Part shown: positions 31,949 to 39,180 of the stretch, piece by piece | How the letters are laid out: every line of letters starts with the position of its first letter | Position numbering within the stretch: the first letter of the stretch is position 1 | Source: Desulfarculus sp. | GTDB lineage: Bacteria > Desulfobacterota > Desulfarculia > Desulfarculales > Desulfarculaceae | Reading direction: 5' to 3' | Assembly (NCBI GenBank): GCA_016218705.1 | Contig: JACRDC010000126.1 | Location: forward strand, 1 to 47,566 | Length of the DNA stretch: 47,566 nt | Notes under the pieces: model-generated | Told to the model about the DNA's origin: nothing | The model's database searches: none | The model's input: only the letters and a program-made list of their open reading frames with translations | Translations under genes and position numbers: made by a program

Positions 31949-32833
31949 ATGCATAGTGGATTCGTGGCCATCGTGGGCGCGCCCAACGCGGGCAAGTCCA
32001 CCTTTCTCAACAAGGTGCTGGGCTTCAAGCTGGCCATAACCAGCGACAAGCCCCAGACCACCCGCCACCGCATCCTGGGAGTTTACAACCAGCCCGATTT
32101 GCAGGTGGTGTTTTTGGACACCCCCGGACTGCACCAGCCCCGCCGGGCCTTGAACAAGCTCATGGTGGAGACGGCGCTCTCCACCCTGCAAGAGGTGGAC
32201 GCGGTGCTGTTCGTGGTGGAGGCCGGGGCCAAGGGCCTGGAGGCCGGCTCCAAGGCCGCCGGGGTGCTCACCGCCGCCGGCAAGCCGGTGGTGCTGGCGC
32301 TCAACAAGATAGACCTCCTGCCCGACAAGGCCGCCCTCTTGCCCATGCTGGAGGAGGTGGCCACCTGGGGCGACTGGGCGGCGATGGTGCCCATCAGCGC
32401 CCGCCAGGGCGACGGCACCCGCCAGGTCATCACCGAGCTGGCGGGGCGCCTGCCCGAGGGTGGGCCGCTGTTCCCCGTGGACATGCTCACCGACCTGTCG
32501 GAACGCTTCCTGGCCGCCGAGCTGATTCGCGAGAAGGTCTTCCGCCTGACCGAGCGCGAGGTGCCCTACTCGGTGGCCGTGACCGTGGACCAGTTCCTGG
32601 AGCCGGGCGAGGAGGGCCGCCCCACGGCCATCACCGCCACCATCCACGTGGAGCGCGGCGGCCAGAAGGCCATCGTCATCGGCAGGGGCGGGGCCATGCT
32701 CAAGAAGATCGGCACGGCGGCCCGCCTGGACATGGAGCGCCTTTTGGGCACGCCGGTCTTTCTGGATTTGTTCGTGCGGGTGGAGCCCAAGTGGTCCCAC
32801 CAGGACCGGGGCCTGCGCAAGCTGGGGTATTAA
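31949..32833 (+). CDS. era: GTPase Era
   Basis: A 294-residue essential GTPase that binds 16S rRNA and helps mature the small ribosomal subunit. G motifs: GAPNAGKST (G1), DTPG (G3), NKID (G4), and SARQG (G5). The C-terminal KH domain is seen in VERGGQKAIVIGRGGAMLKK. Length is normal. It is the last gene of the rightward group before two strong hairpins. Confidence 0.96.
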   Translation: MHSGFVAIVGAPNAGKSTFLNKVLGFKLAITSDKPQTTRHRILGVYNQPDLQVVFLDTPGLHQPRRALNKLMVETALSTLQEVDAVLFVVEAGAKGLEAGSKAAGVLTAAGKPVVLALNKIDLLPDKAALLPMLEEVATWGDWAAMVPISARQGDGTRQVITELAGRLPEGGPLFPVDMLTDLSERFLAAELIREKVFRLTEREVPYSVAVTVDQFLEPGEEGRPTAITATIHVERGGQKAIVIGRGGAMLKKIGTAARLDMERLLGTPVFLDLFVRVEPKWSHQDRGLRKLGY

Positions 32834-32835
32834 TG

Positions 32836-32912
32836 CCCCAAGAAAGCCGCGCTTTCTTGGGGACTACGGCTTGAAAAAGCCAGGGGGCGGCCCGGTGTGG
32901 ACCGCCCCCTGG
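32836..32912. terminator. double hairpin between convergent era and the thiolase gene
   Basis: A 12-bp stem CCCCAAGAAAGC/GCTTTCTTGGGG (32836-32847/32851-32862), and an 11-bp stem (32880-32890/32902-32912). The position between convergent genes suits two-way termination. T runs are short on both strands. Confidence 0.65.
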
Positions 32913-32937
32913 CCTTGCGGGTCTTTTGGGAAGGCCG

Positions 32938-34131
32938 CTAGCTGACCTTGAGCACCAGGGCCGCGGCGGTGTCGCCGGCGGCGCAGCCGGCGAACAGGCC
33001 GTAGCCGCCGCCGATCTTCACCAGTTCCTCGATCAATTCCACCACGCAGCGGGCGCCGGTGGGGCCCTGGGGATGGCCGAAGACCAGGGATGAGCCGTAG
33101 TTGTTGAAGATGTGCTCGGGGATGCCCATCAGGCGGCCCATGATGATGTCGTTGACCGTGAACGGGTTGTGCGTCTTGACCGCCTTCAGGTCCTTCATGG
33201 TCACGCCGGCCTTTTCCATGGCCATGCGGGCCGAGGGCGTCACGGCGGCGGCCATGCGGGCTTTTTCGGCGCGGGCGTGGCCGTAGCTAAGGAGCTGGAT
33301 GGTCACGCTCTTGTCGGCGCTCAGCTCCTTGGCCTTCTCCTTGGTGGTGACGATGAGGCCGGCGTTGCCGTCCGCCGGGTGGGTCTGGGCGCCGAAGGAT
33401 ACGCAACCGCCGGGATATACCGGCTTCAGGGGGGCCAGGCTGGCGGCGTTGGTGGGGGTGATGCCCTCGTCGGCCTCCACGGTGACGGTCTTCTTCTTGG
33501 ATATCTGGATGTCCACCGGGATCATGTAGCCCTTCTGGAAGGCGCGGTCATCGGCGGTGGCCATGTCGTACTTTTCGTAGAGCTTAACCGCCCAGGCGTC
33601 GGACTCCTCCTTGGTGACGCCGCCGTTGTCCGCGGCCACGTTCTCGGCCGTCTTCAGCATGGCCTCGCCGGCGTAGGGGTCCTTGTTGAAGTTGTCCATC
33701 ATCCAGTTTTCACTCAAGACCTCGCCGCCGGGGCCGTTGGGGTTGGGCCAGATGGTGTGAGGGCCGTTGCTGCAGCGGTCGGTGGTGGCCGCCAGCACGT
33801 TGCCGTACACGCCGGTCTCCACGCCGCACATGGCGTTGTAGATGGTGGTGGCGCTGGTGGCGCAGGCCTGGCTCAGGGTGGGACCGCTGATCTTGTCGTT
33901 GCCCATCAGGGCGCAGAACCAGGGGTTGGCGTAGAACCAGGAGGGCATGCCGATGGTCATGCCAAAGGCGCAGCCATCGAACATGGCCGGGTTGTAGCCG
34001 CGCAGGGCAAAGAACTTCTGCGCGGTGCTCGCGGCCAGCTTGATGGGGTGCTGGTTCTGGAAGGACATCTGCCAGCGCGAAAACGGCGAGGACCAGTAAC
34101 CTTTGTGGGGGACGTAGGCCTTGTCGAACAT
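32938..34131 (-). CDS. thiolase-family protein
   Basis: A 397-residue thiolase-fold protein. The nucleophilic Cys90 is in SQACATSATTIYNA. The conserved His segment is GHPQGPTGARCVVELI. The C-terminal CxGGGxG motif is replaced by GCAAGDTAAALVLKV, so it is an atypical member; SCP-x-like or acetyl-transfer chemistry is possible. The start at 34131 follows AAGGAGCC; an extension to 34431 would overlap the acyl-CoA synthetase gene. It is the last gene of the leftward four-gene operon and would cleave or form a CoA thioester in that pathway. Confidence 0.85.
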   Translation of the reverse strand: MFDKAYVPHKGYWSSPFSRWQMSFQNQHPIKLAASTAQKFFALRGYNPAMFDGCAFGMTIGMPSWFYANPWFCALMGNDKISGPTLSQACATSATTIYNAMCGVETGVYGNVLAATTDRCSNGPHTIWPNPNGPGGEVLSENWMMDNFNKDPYAGEAMLKTAENVAADNGGVTKEESDAWAVKLYEKYDMATADDRAFQKGYMIPVDIQISKKKTVTVEADEGITPTNAASLAPLKPVYPGGCVSFGAQTHPADGNAGLIVTTKEKAKELSADKSVTIQLLSYGHARAEKARMAAAVTPSARMAMEKAGVTMKDLKAVKTHNPFTVNDIIMGRLMGIPEHIFNNYGSSLVFGHPQGPTGARCVVELIEELVKIGGGYGLFAGCAAGDTAAALVLKVS

Positions 34132-34202
34132 GGTCGGCTCCTTGGGTTGGGCTTGAGGGAGGGCTTGCCAGCCCGTTAATACCCTGACGAATCTATACCA
34201 TT

Positions 34203-35783
34203 CTAACCCTTTTGCTGGGCCCAGTGGCCGTAGCGCTCGCGCAGCACCCGGTGCAGTATCTTGCCGGTGCCGGTGCGGGGCATGTCGGCCTCGGCGATGA
34301 ACTCCAGCACCTTGGGGCGCTTGAAGCCGGCGATCTTGCCCTTGGTGTACTCCTTGATCTCCTCGGCCAGGGCTGGGCTGGGCTCCATGCCCTGATGCAG
34401 GATCACCACGGCGGTGACGCACTCGCCCCACTTGGCGTCGGGCACGCCGATGACGGCCACGTCTTTGACCGCCTGGTGGCCGCCTATGCAGTTCTCCACC
34501 TCCGAGGGGTAGACGTTCTCGCCCCCGGTGATGATCATGTTTTTCTTGCGGTCCACCAGGTAGTAGTAGCCCTGCTCGTCGCGGTAGGCCATGTCGCCGG
34601 CGCTGAAGTGCTGGCCCACGAAGGCGTCCCTGGTCTGCTGGGGGCTCTTCCAGTACTCGTTGAAGACCATGGGGGTGCGCGAGTACAGCTCGCCCACCTG
34701 GTTGACGCCCACCTCGTTGCCGTCCTCGTCCAGGAGCTTGATGAGGTCGGTGCCGGAGATCTCGCGGCCGATGGAGCCCAGCTTGTCGAACTGCTCGTGG
34801 GGCAGGAGCAGGGTGACTAGGCCGGCCTCGGTGGAGCCGTAGGCCTCGTAGAGCTGGCTGTTCTTGAAGTAGCCCATGATGTCCAGCTTGGTGTCGCGGC
34901 GGGCAGGGGCCGAGCTAATCATCAGCTTCTTGACGCAGTCCACGTTGTACTTGGACTTAACTTCCTCGGGCAGGGAGAGCATCATGATGTAGTGGGTGGG
35001 CACCAGGGAGGTGAAGGTGACCTGCTTCTCGGCCAGGGTCTTTATCATGTGCTCGGGGTCGAAGGAGACACTGTTGTAGATAATGGCCGTGGCGCCCACG
35101 TAGGTGAAGACGAAGGAGTAGAACACGCTGTTGATGTGGCACATGGGCATGACCAACAGGCCGCGGTCGTCGCGCCTGTACTCCAGGGCCGCCAGGTTGG
35201 TCAGGTACTGGGCGATGAGCGTCTCGTGGGTGCGCACCACGCCCTTGGGCCGGCCGGTGGTGCCACTGGTGTACATGATGATCCAGGTGTCGTCATGGCT
35301 GACCGTCACCGGGGGTTCCTCCGGCGAGCCCGAGGTGAAGACGTCATCCAGGTGGGTGTAGCCGGCCGGGGCAGCCTTGTCGCCGAAGCAGAAGTAGCGG
35401 CCCGCCGGCACGTCCAGGTCTTCCTTGGCCTCGTCCAGGTCCTTGGTGAAGGGCTTCTCGGCGATGAAGGCCGCGCACTCGGCGTTGTTGACGATGTAGG
35501 TGTACTCGCTGGGGGTCAGCCGGAACATGATGGGCACCGCCACCAGGCCGGCCTTTGCGCAGGCGCCGTAGATCTCCATCCACTCCAAGCAGTTGTAGGC
35601 CAGGATGGCGATGCGGTCGCCCTTTTTGAGCCCCCGGTCCAGAAGCCCGTTGGCCAAACGGTTGCAGCGCTCGTTCCACTGCTTGAAGGTCAGGGAACGG
35701 TAGAGATCGGCCACGCCCTCCTTGTCGGGATATAGCGTGGCGTTGACCCGCAGTACGTCACCGATGTGCAACCAACGACTCAT
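34203..35783 (-). CDS. AMP-forming acyl-CoA synthetase
   Basis: A 526-residue adenylate-forming enzyme that activates a carboxylic acid to its CoA thioester with ATP. Motifs: IIMYTSGTTGRPKGVVRTHE (phosphate loop), YEAYGSTEAG, DRKKNMIITGGENVYPSEVE, and the C-terminal lysine in MPRTGTGKILHRVLRE. Length and order are standard for the medium/long-chain, aryl and CaiC-like groups; the substrate cannot be read from the sequence. GGGAGG sits nine bases before the ATG at 35783 and three before another at 35789. It is the third gene of the operon. Confidence 0.93.
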   Translation of the reverse strand: MSRWLHIGDVLRVNATLYPDKEGVADLYRSLTFKQWNERCNRLANGLLDRGLKKGDRIAILAYNCLEWMEIYGACAKAGLVAVPIMFRLTPSEYTYIVNNAECAAFIAEKPFTKDLDEAKEDLDVPAGRYFCFGDKAAPAGYTHLDDVFTSGSPEEPPVTVSHDDTWIIMYTSGTTGRPKGVVRTHETLIAQYLTNLAALEYRRDDRGLLVMPMCHINSVFYSFVFTYVGATAIIYNSVSFDPEHMIKTLAEKQVTFTSLVPTHYIMMLSLPEEVKSKYNVDCVKKLMISSAPARRDTKLDIMGYFKNSQLYEAYGSTEAGLVTLLLPHEQFDKLGSIGREISGTDLIKLLDEDGNEVGVNQVGELYSRTPMVFNEYWKSPQQTRDAFVGQHFSAGDMAYRDEQGYYYLVDRKKNMIITGGENVYPSEVENCIGGHQAVKDVAVIGVPDAKWGECVTAVVILHQGMEPSPALAEEIKEYTKGKIAGFKRPKVLEFIAEADMPRTGTGKILHRVLRERYGHWAQQKG

Positions 35784-35797
35784 GACCATGGTCCTCC

Positions 35798-36628
35798 CTA
35801 GCCGGTTAAATCATCATCCGGGCGTTGTTGGTCCGCTCCGGGCGCTCGGTTGCCCTGTTGCAAGCTCTTCAAGGCCAGCCAGGCCGCGCCCTCGGCCCCG
35901 GTGAGCTGGGGCCGGGGGGGCACCAGCACCGGTTGGCCCAGGGCCTCCTGCATCATCTCGGCCAGATAGGGGTTGTGGGCCACCACCCCCCCGGTCATGA
36001 CCACCTGGCCCTCCATCACGTCCATCTCCAGGACCCGCTTGACCACCGAGCGGAACAGGCCCTTGATGAGCGCCTCCACGGCCACGCCCTCGCGTATCTT
36101 GCTAAGGACCTCGCTGCCGGTGAAGACCGTGCAGTAGGAGCCCAGGATGGCCTCGTCCTCGGCCCGGCGGGCCAGGGAATCGAAGTGCTTGAGCTCCAGG
36201 TCCAGGCGCAGGGCCATCTCCTCCAAAAAGGCGCCGGTGCCGGCGGCGCACTTGCGGTTCATCTTGAAGGAGGTGCGCCGGCCCGAGGCGTCCACCTTGA
36301 TGATCTTGTTGTCCTGGCCGCCGATGTCTATCACCGTCAGCGCCTGGGGGAAGTGCCGAAAGGCCCCGGTGGCGTGGGCGGCGATCTCGGTGCGGGTCTG
36401 GTGGGCAAAGGGCACGTTGTTGCGGCCATAGCCGCAGGTGAAGATGACCCGCACCTGGTGGGGCTCCAGCCCGGCCTCCTTGAGGGCCTGGTCCAGGCCC
36501 CGCGAGGCGCTCAAGGCGAAGTCCACGCCCGAGCGCAGCACCGCGCTGCCCAAGAGGTCGCCCCGCTCATTTAGCAGGGCCACCTTGGTGGCCGAGGCGC
36601 CGATGTCTATGCCGCCGGCTACGGTCAC
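35798..36628 (-). CDS. BadG/HgdC-family ATPase, activator of the adjacent dehydratase-like protein
   Basis: A 276-residue ASKHA ATPase. It begins VTVAGGIDIGASATKVALLN. Further motifs are FTCGYGRNN, IDIGGQDNKIIKVD, and the two cysteines that in this family hold one [4Fe-4S] cluster between the subunits of the homodimer (NRKCAAGTGAFLEEM and GSYCTVFTGSEVLS). It would drive ATP-dependent transfer of one low-potential electron to its partner. The start is GTG at 36628, overlapping the partner gene's stop (GTGA), so the two are coupled. Only one ATPase gene is present, unlike class I benzoyl-CoA reductase loci that have two. Confidence 0.92.
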   Translation of the reverse strand: MTVAGGIDIGASATKVALLNERGDLLGSAVLRSGVDFALSASRGLDQALKEAGLEPHQVRVIFTCGYGRNNVPFAHQTRTEIAAHATGAFRHFPQALTVIDIGGQDNKIIKVDASGRRTSFKMNRKCAAGTGAFLEEMALRLDLELKHFDSLARRAEDEAILGSYCTVFTGSEVLSKIREGVAVEALIKGLFRSVVKRVLEMDVMEGQVVMTGGVVAHNPYLAEMMQEALGQPVLVPPRPQLTGAEGAAWLALKSLQQGNRAPGADQQRPDDDLTG

Positions 36629-37860
36629 GCGGCCTTTTCCTCCAACTGCTCCACGAAGGCCTCGATGTTGGTCTTGGCCTGCTCGTCGCTGAAGCAGCGC
36701 AGGTCGTTCAAATCGCCGTTGATGGTCAGGGTGGCGATGCCAAGCTTCTTGGCCAGGCGCTGGGGCATGGCGTAGCGGTTGTTGGAGTTGTTGGGGCAGG
36801 TCTTGGCGTCGTGGAAGATGATGCCCTCGATGCCGAAGCGCTCCGCCCAATCGCTGATGTAGCGCTCCTTGTAGTCGTCGTCGCGCACGATAAAGAGCTC
36901 CAGGTAGGCGCGCGCCATGGACTCAAAGGGCGAGGCCGGGTCGAAGGCGTCGAAGATCCAGGAGTTGCAGTAGGTGCTGGCCACCACCGCCGCCCCCAGG
37001 TTGGTCAGGCTCTCGCTGAGCATGCGCAGCCGCCCCCACACCGGCATGCCCTCCCAGTACAGCCGGTGGCGCTCGCCGGGCACAGCGGCCACGCCCTCGG
37101 CCACCCGCTGCTCGAGTTCGGCCAACAAGAGATCGTAGTAGTCCACGGCCTCTTGCTTGCCCCTGAGCACCACCGCCGGGGCCATGTGGATGGTGTGATC
37201 GAAGAAGCTCATGGGCGTGGGCCGCTGGGCGGCTAACTCCAGGACCTGGCGCCAGCGCCGGGTGCACTCCTTGCTCAGCCGCACCACCTCGCGCAGGCGG
37301 TCAATGTCGAACTTGTTGCCGCTGACCTTCTCCAGGGTGGGAATCATGTCCTTGAACTGGGAGACCACGTCGGCGATGTAGTGGGGCTTGACCTCGCCCA
37401 CGCCGCGGTGGGTGCGCACCCCCAGGAGGGGGATGTTCCAGTGGCGGGCGTAGAAGGCGAACCAGTCCTCCACGTCGCGGCACTGGTTGGTGTTGAAGAC
37501 CAGCACGTCGGCCTTGGGCACGGCCTCAATGCCATAGGCCTGGGTGAGCGGGGTGACGCCCTTGAGGAAGGCCCCGATATCGGCGGTGAGGTAGGAGCAG
37601 ATGTCGGGGGAGTAGCCGGCGGCGTTGGCCATGGGTATCATCTCGGTGGCCAGGCGGGTGGCCCCCAAGAGCGCGCCGTGGTTTTCTGGGTAATATACGT
37701 CAAAGCCCATGGCGTGCAGCAGCTCGGCCGGTCCCACCGAGGTGCACCAGGCCACCTTGGGCCTGCCCTCGCGGCTGGCCTGGTCCAGGCCCAGGAAATG
37801 GCCGGCCATCAGTTTCTTCATCTGCTTGGTGGCTTGGATTGGGGGCGGGCTGGGGGGCAT
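36625..37860 (-). CDS. single-subunit 2-hydroxyacyl-CoA dehydratase / benzoyl-CoA reductase family protein, possibly a double-cubane protein
   Basis: A 411-residue protein of the HgdB/BcrC family. Seven cysteines are present: 39, 88, 127, 199, 298, 355 and 389. Cys88, 127 and 355 fit the three cluster ligands of canonical dehydratase subunits; Cys39 (VAWCTSVGPAE), Cys298 (ASTYCNSWIFD) and Cys389 (DLRCFSDE) make up a second trio. Single-gene members with a paired ATPase include the double-cubane cluster protein, which carries an [8Fe-9S] cluster and is reduced by an HgdC-like ATPase. No second dehydratase subunit gene is present. It is the first gene of the leftward operon. The start at 37860 follows AAGGAGG. 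Substrate unknown. Confidence 0.85.
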   Translation of the reverse strand: MPPSPPPIQATKQMKKLMAGHFLGLDQASREGRPKVAWCTSVGPAELLHAMGFDVYYPENHGALLGATRLATEMIPMANAAGYSPDICSYLTADIGAFLKGVTPLTQAYGIEAVPKADVLVFNTNQCRDVEDWFAFYARHWNIPLLGVRTHRGVGEVKPHYIADVVSQFKDMIPTLEKVSGNKFDIDRLREVVRLSKECTRRWRQVLELAAQRPTPMSFFDHTIHMAPAVVLRGKQEAVDYYDLLLAELEQRVAEGVAAVPGERHRLYWEGMPVWGRLRMLSESLTNLGAAVVASTYCNSWIFDAFDPASPFESMARAYLELFIVRDDDYKERYISDWAERFGIEGIIFHDAKTCPNNSNNRYAMPQRLAKKLGIATLTINGDLNDLRCFSDEQAKTNIEAFVEQLEEKAA

Positions 37861-37950
37861 GGGGGCCTCCTTGGGCAGGCATTGTCCACCCCCGCTCCGG
37901 CGCGGCGGCAAGCGGGGCCTAAAATGCCGCGGCGGGACGAAAAATCGGGG

Positions 37951-37980
37951 TGGACAAAATGGTTACATATTAGCTACAAT
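37951..37980 (+). promoter_or_regulatory. promoter of the rightward Hdr/Qmo-like operon
   Basis: TGGACA (37951-37956), 18-bp spacer, TACAAT (37975-37980). The -10 lies inside the palindromic operator at 37969-37989. The leader to the TTG start at 38110 is about 120 nt. Confidence 0.6.
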
Positions 37981-37989
37981 CTAGCTAAT
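37969..37989. promoter_or_regulatory. palindromic operator shared by two divergent operons
   Basis: ATTAGCTA-N5-TAGCTAAT, perfect 8-bp arms. It covers the -10 of the rightward promoter and the predicted start point (about 37986) of the leftward one. A dimeric repressor bound here would block both. The regulator is not encoded in the window. Confidence 0.7.
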
Positions 37990-37992
37990 CGG

Positions 37993-38021
37993 ACTATAGA
38001 CGCGGCCCAATGGCCTGTCAA
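37993..38021 (-). promoter_or_regulatory. promoter of the leftward dehydratase operon
   Basis: Minus strand: perfect -35 TTGACA (38021-38016), 17-bp spacer, -10 TATAGT (37998-37993). It gives a leader of about 126 nt to the ATG at 37860. Confidence 0.72.
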
Positions 38022-38109
38022 GCCCAAAACCAAGCCTACCCCTAGCGGGGCCGCCTTGCACAACCGCGGCCCGCGCCGGGTGGGTGGCTGCCTGGAGGAG
38101 ATCATCTTC

Positions 38110-39180
38110 TTGAGCGCCCTGGACAAGCCCGTACTCATCATCGGCGGCGGGGTGGCCGGCCTGGCGGCGGCCCTGGAACTGGACCGCCGCGGCCTGGCCA
38201 GCCTCGTGGTGGAGAAAGGCCCCAACCTTGGCGGCCAGGCCCGGGGCTTCTGCTGCAAGGCCCTGGAAGTCTGCGCCCGCTGCGGGGCCTGCCGGGTGGG
38301 GGACCTGTTGCAGCAGGCCGCCCAAAGGCCGGCCCTGGGCGCCCTGACCCAGGCCCTGGCCGTGGCCGCCCAGCGCCAGGGCGCGGGCTGGGAGGTGACC
38401 CTCATCCCCCAGGAAGGACCAAAGCCCACCTCGCCCGCCCTGGCCCTGGAGCGCCCCCTGGGCGAGCGCCTGCTGGTGCAAACCGGGGCGGTGATCCTGG
38501 CCGTGGGGCACCAGGTCTTCGATGCCCGCAAGAAGAGCCGTTTGGGTTATGGCCGGGTGCCGGGGGTGATGACCGCCGGCGAACTGGAAGAAACCCTGGC
38601 CAAGGGAGGCCTGCCGGGCCAAGCCCGGCGCCTGGCCTTTGTGCAGTGCGTGGGCTCCCGGGACCAGGCCTTGGGGCGCCTGTACTGCTCGCGGGTGTGC
38701 TGCGGCTTCGCCCTGCGCCTGGCCCGCCTGGCCCGTTACCTGGAGCCTGGCAGCGAGGTGACCTTCTTCCACATGGACGTGCAGGACTACGGCCAGGCCT
38801 GGCGCGCCGAGCTGGCCGAGATGCGCGCCGGCATGCGCTTCATCCGGGCCATCCCCGGCGAGGTGAGGCCGGGGGCCGGCGGGCCGCTGGCGGTCTTCGC
38901 CGGGCCGGACGGCCAGCCCCAGGAGGAGGAATTCGATCTGGTGGTGCTGGCCACCGGCCTGGAGCCGCCGGTGGCGGCGCCGGCGCTCAGCGAGATGTTC
39001 GGCCTGACGCCTGGGGCCGAGGGCTTCCTGACCGGCGGGCAGGGCGTGCTGGTGGCCGGCAGCGCTGGCGGCCCGCGCTCCATCGCCGAGAGCATCGAGA
39101 GCGCGGCCCAGGCGGCGGCGAGCGCGGCGGAACATCTGGTGTCAGGACAGGCGCCCTCCCCGGAGGTGGCCCATGCCTAG
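38110..39180 (+). CDS. QmoA/HdrA-like flavoprotein
   Basis: A 356-residue FAD protein. It has a Rossmann start VLIIGGGVAGLAAALELDRR, a cysteine cluster GFCCKALEVCARCGACRVGD, and the HdrA/QmoA signature FVQCVGSRD...LYCSRVCCGFALRLA. The length is closest to QmoA, shorter than full HdrA. There is no ATG; translation probably begins at TTG 38110, nine bases after GGAGGAG. The frame is open further upstream but runs through the promoter region. It would form a flavin/iron-sulfur complex with the three proteins that follow. The stop overlaps the start of the QmoB-like gene. Confidence 0.85.
   Translation: MSALDKPVLIIGGGVAGLAAALELDRRGLASLVVEKGPNLGGQARGFCCKALEVCARCGACRVGDLLQQAAQRPALGALTQALAVAAQRQGAGWEVTLIPQEGPKPTSPALALERPLGERLLVQTGAVILAVGHQVFDARKKSRLGYGRVPGVMTAGELEETLAKGGLPGQARRLAFVQCVGSRDQALGRLYCSRVCCGFALRLARLARYLEPGSEVTFFHMDVQDYGQAWRAELAEMRAGMRFIRAIPGEVRPGAGGPLAVFAGPDGQPQEEEFDLVVLATGLEPPVAAPALSEMFGLTPGAEGFLTGGQGVLVAGSAGGPRSIAESIESAAQAAASAAEHLVSGQAPSPEVAHA

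Noticed and set aside
35798-37860. Class I benzoyl-CoA reductase
   Set aside because: That enzyme needs two catalytic and two ATPase subunits; only one of each is present.
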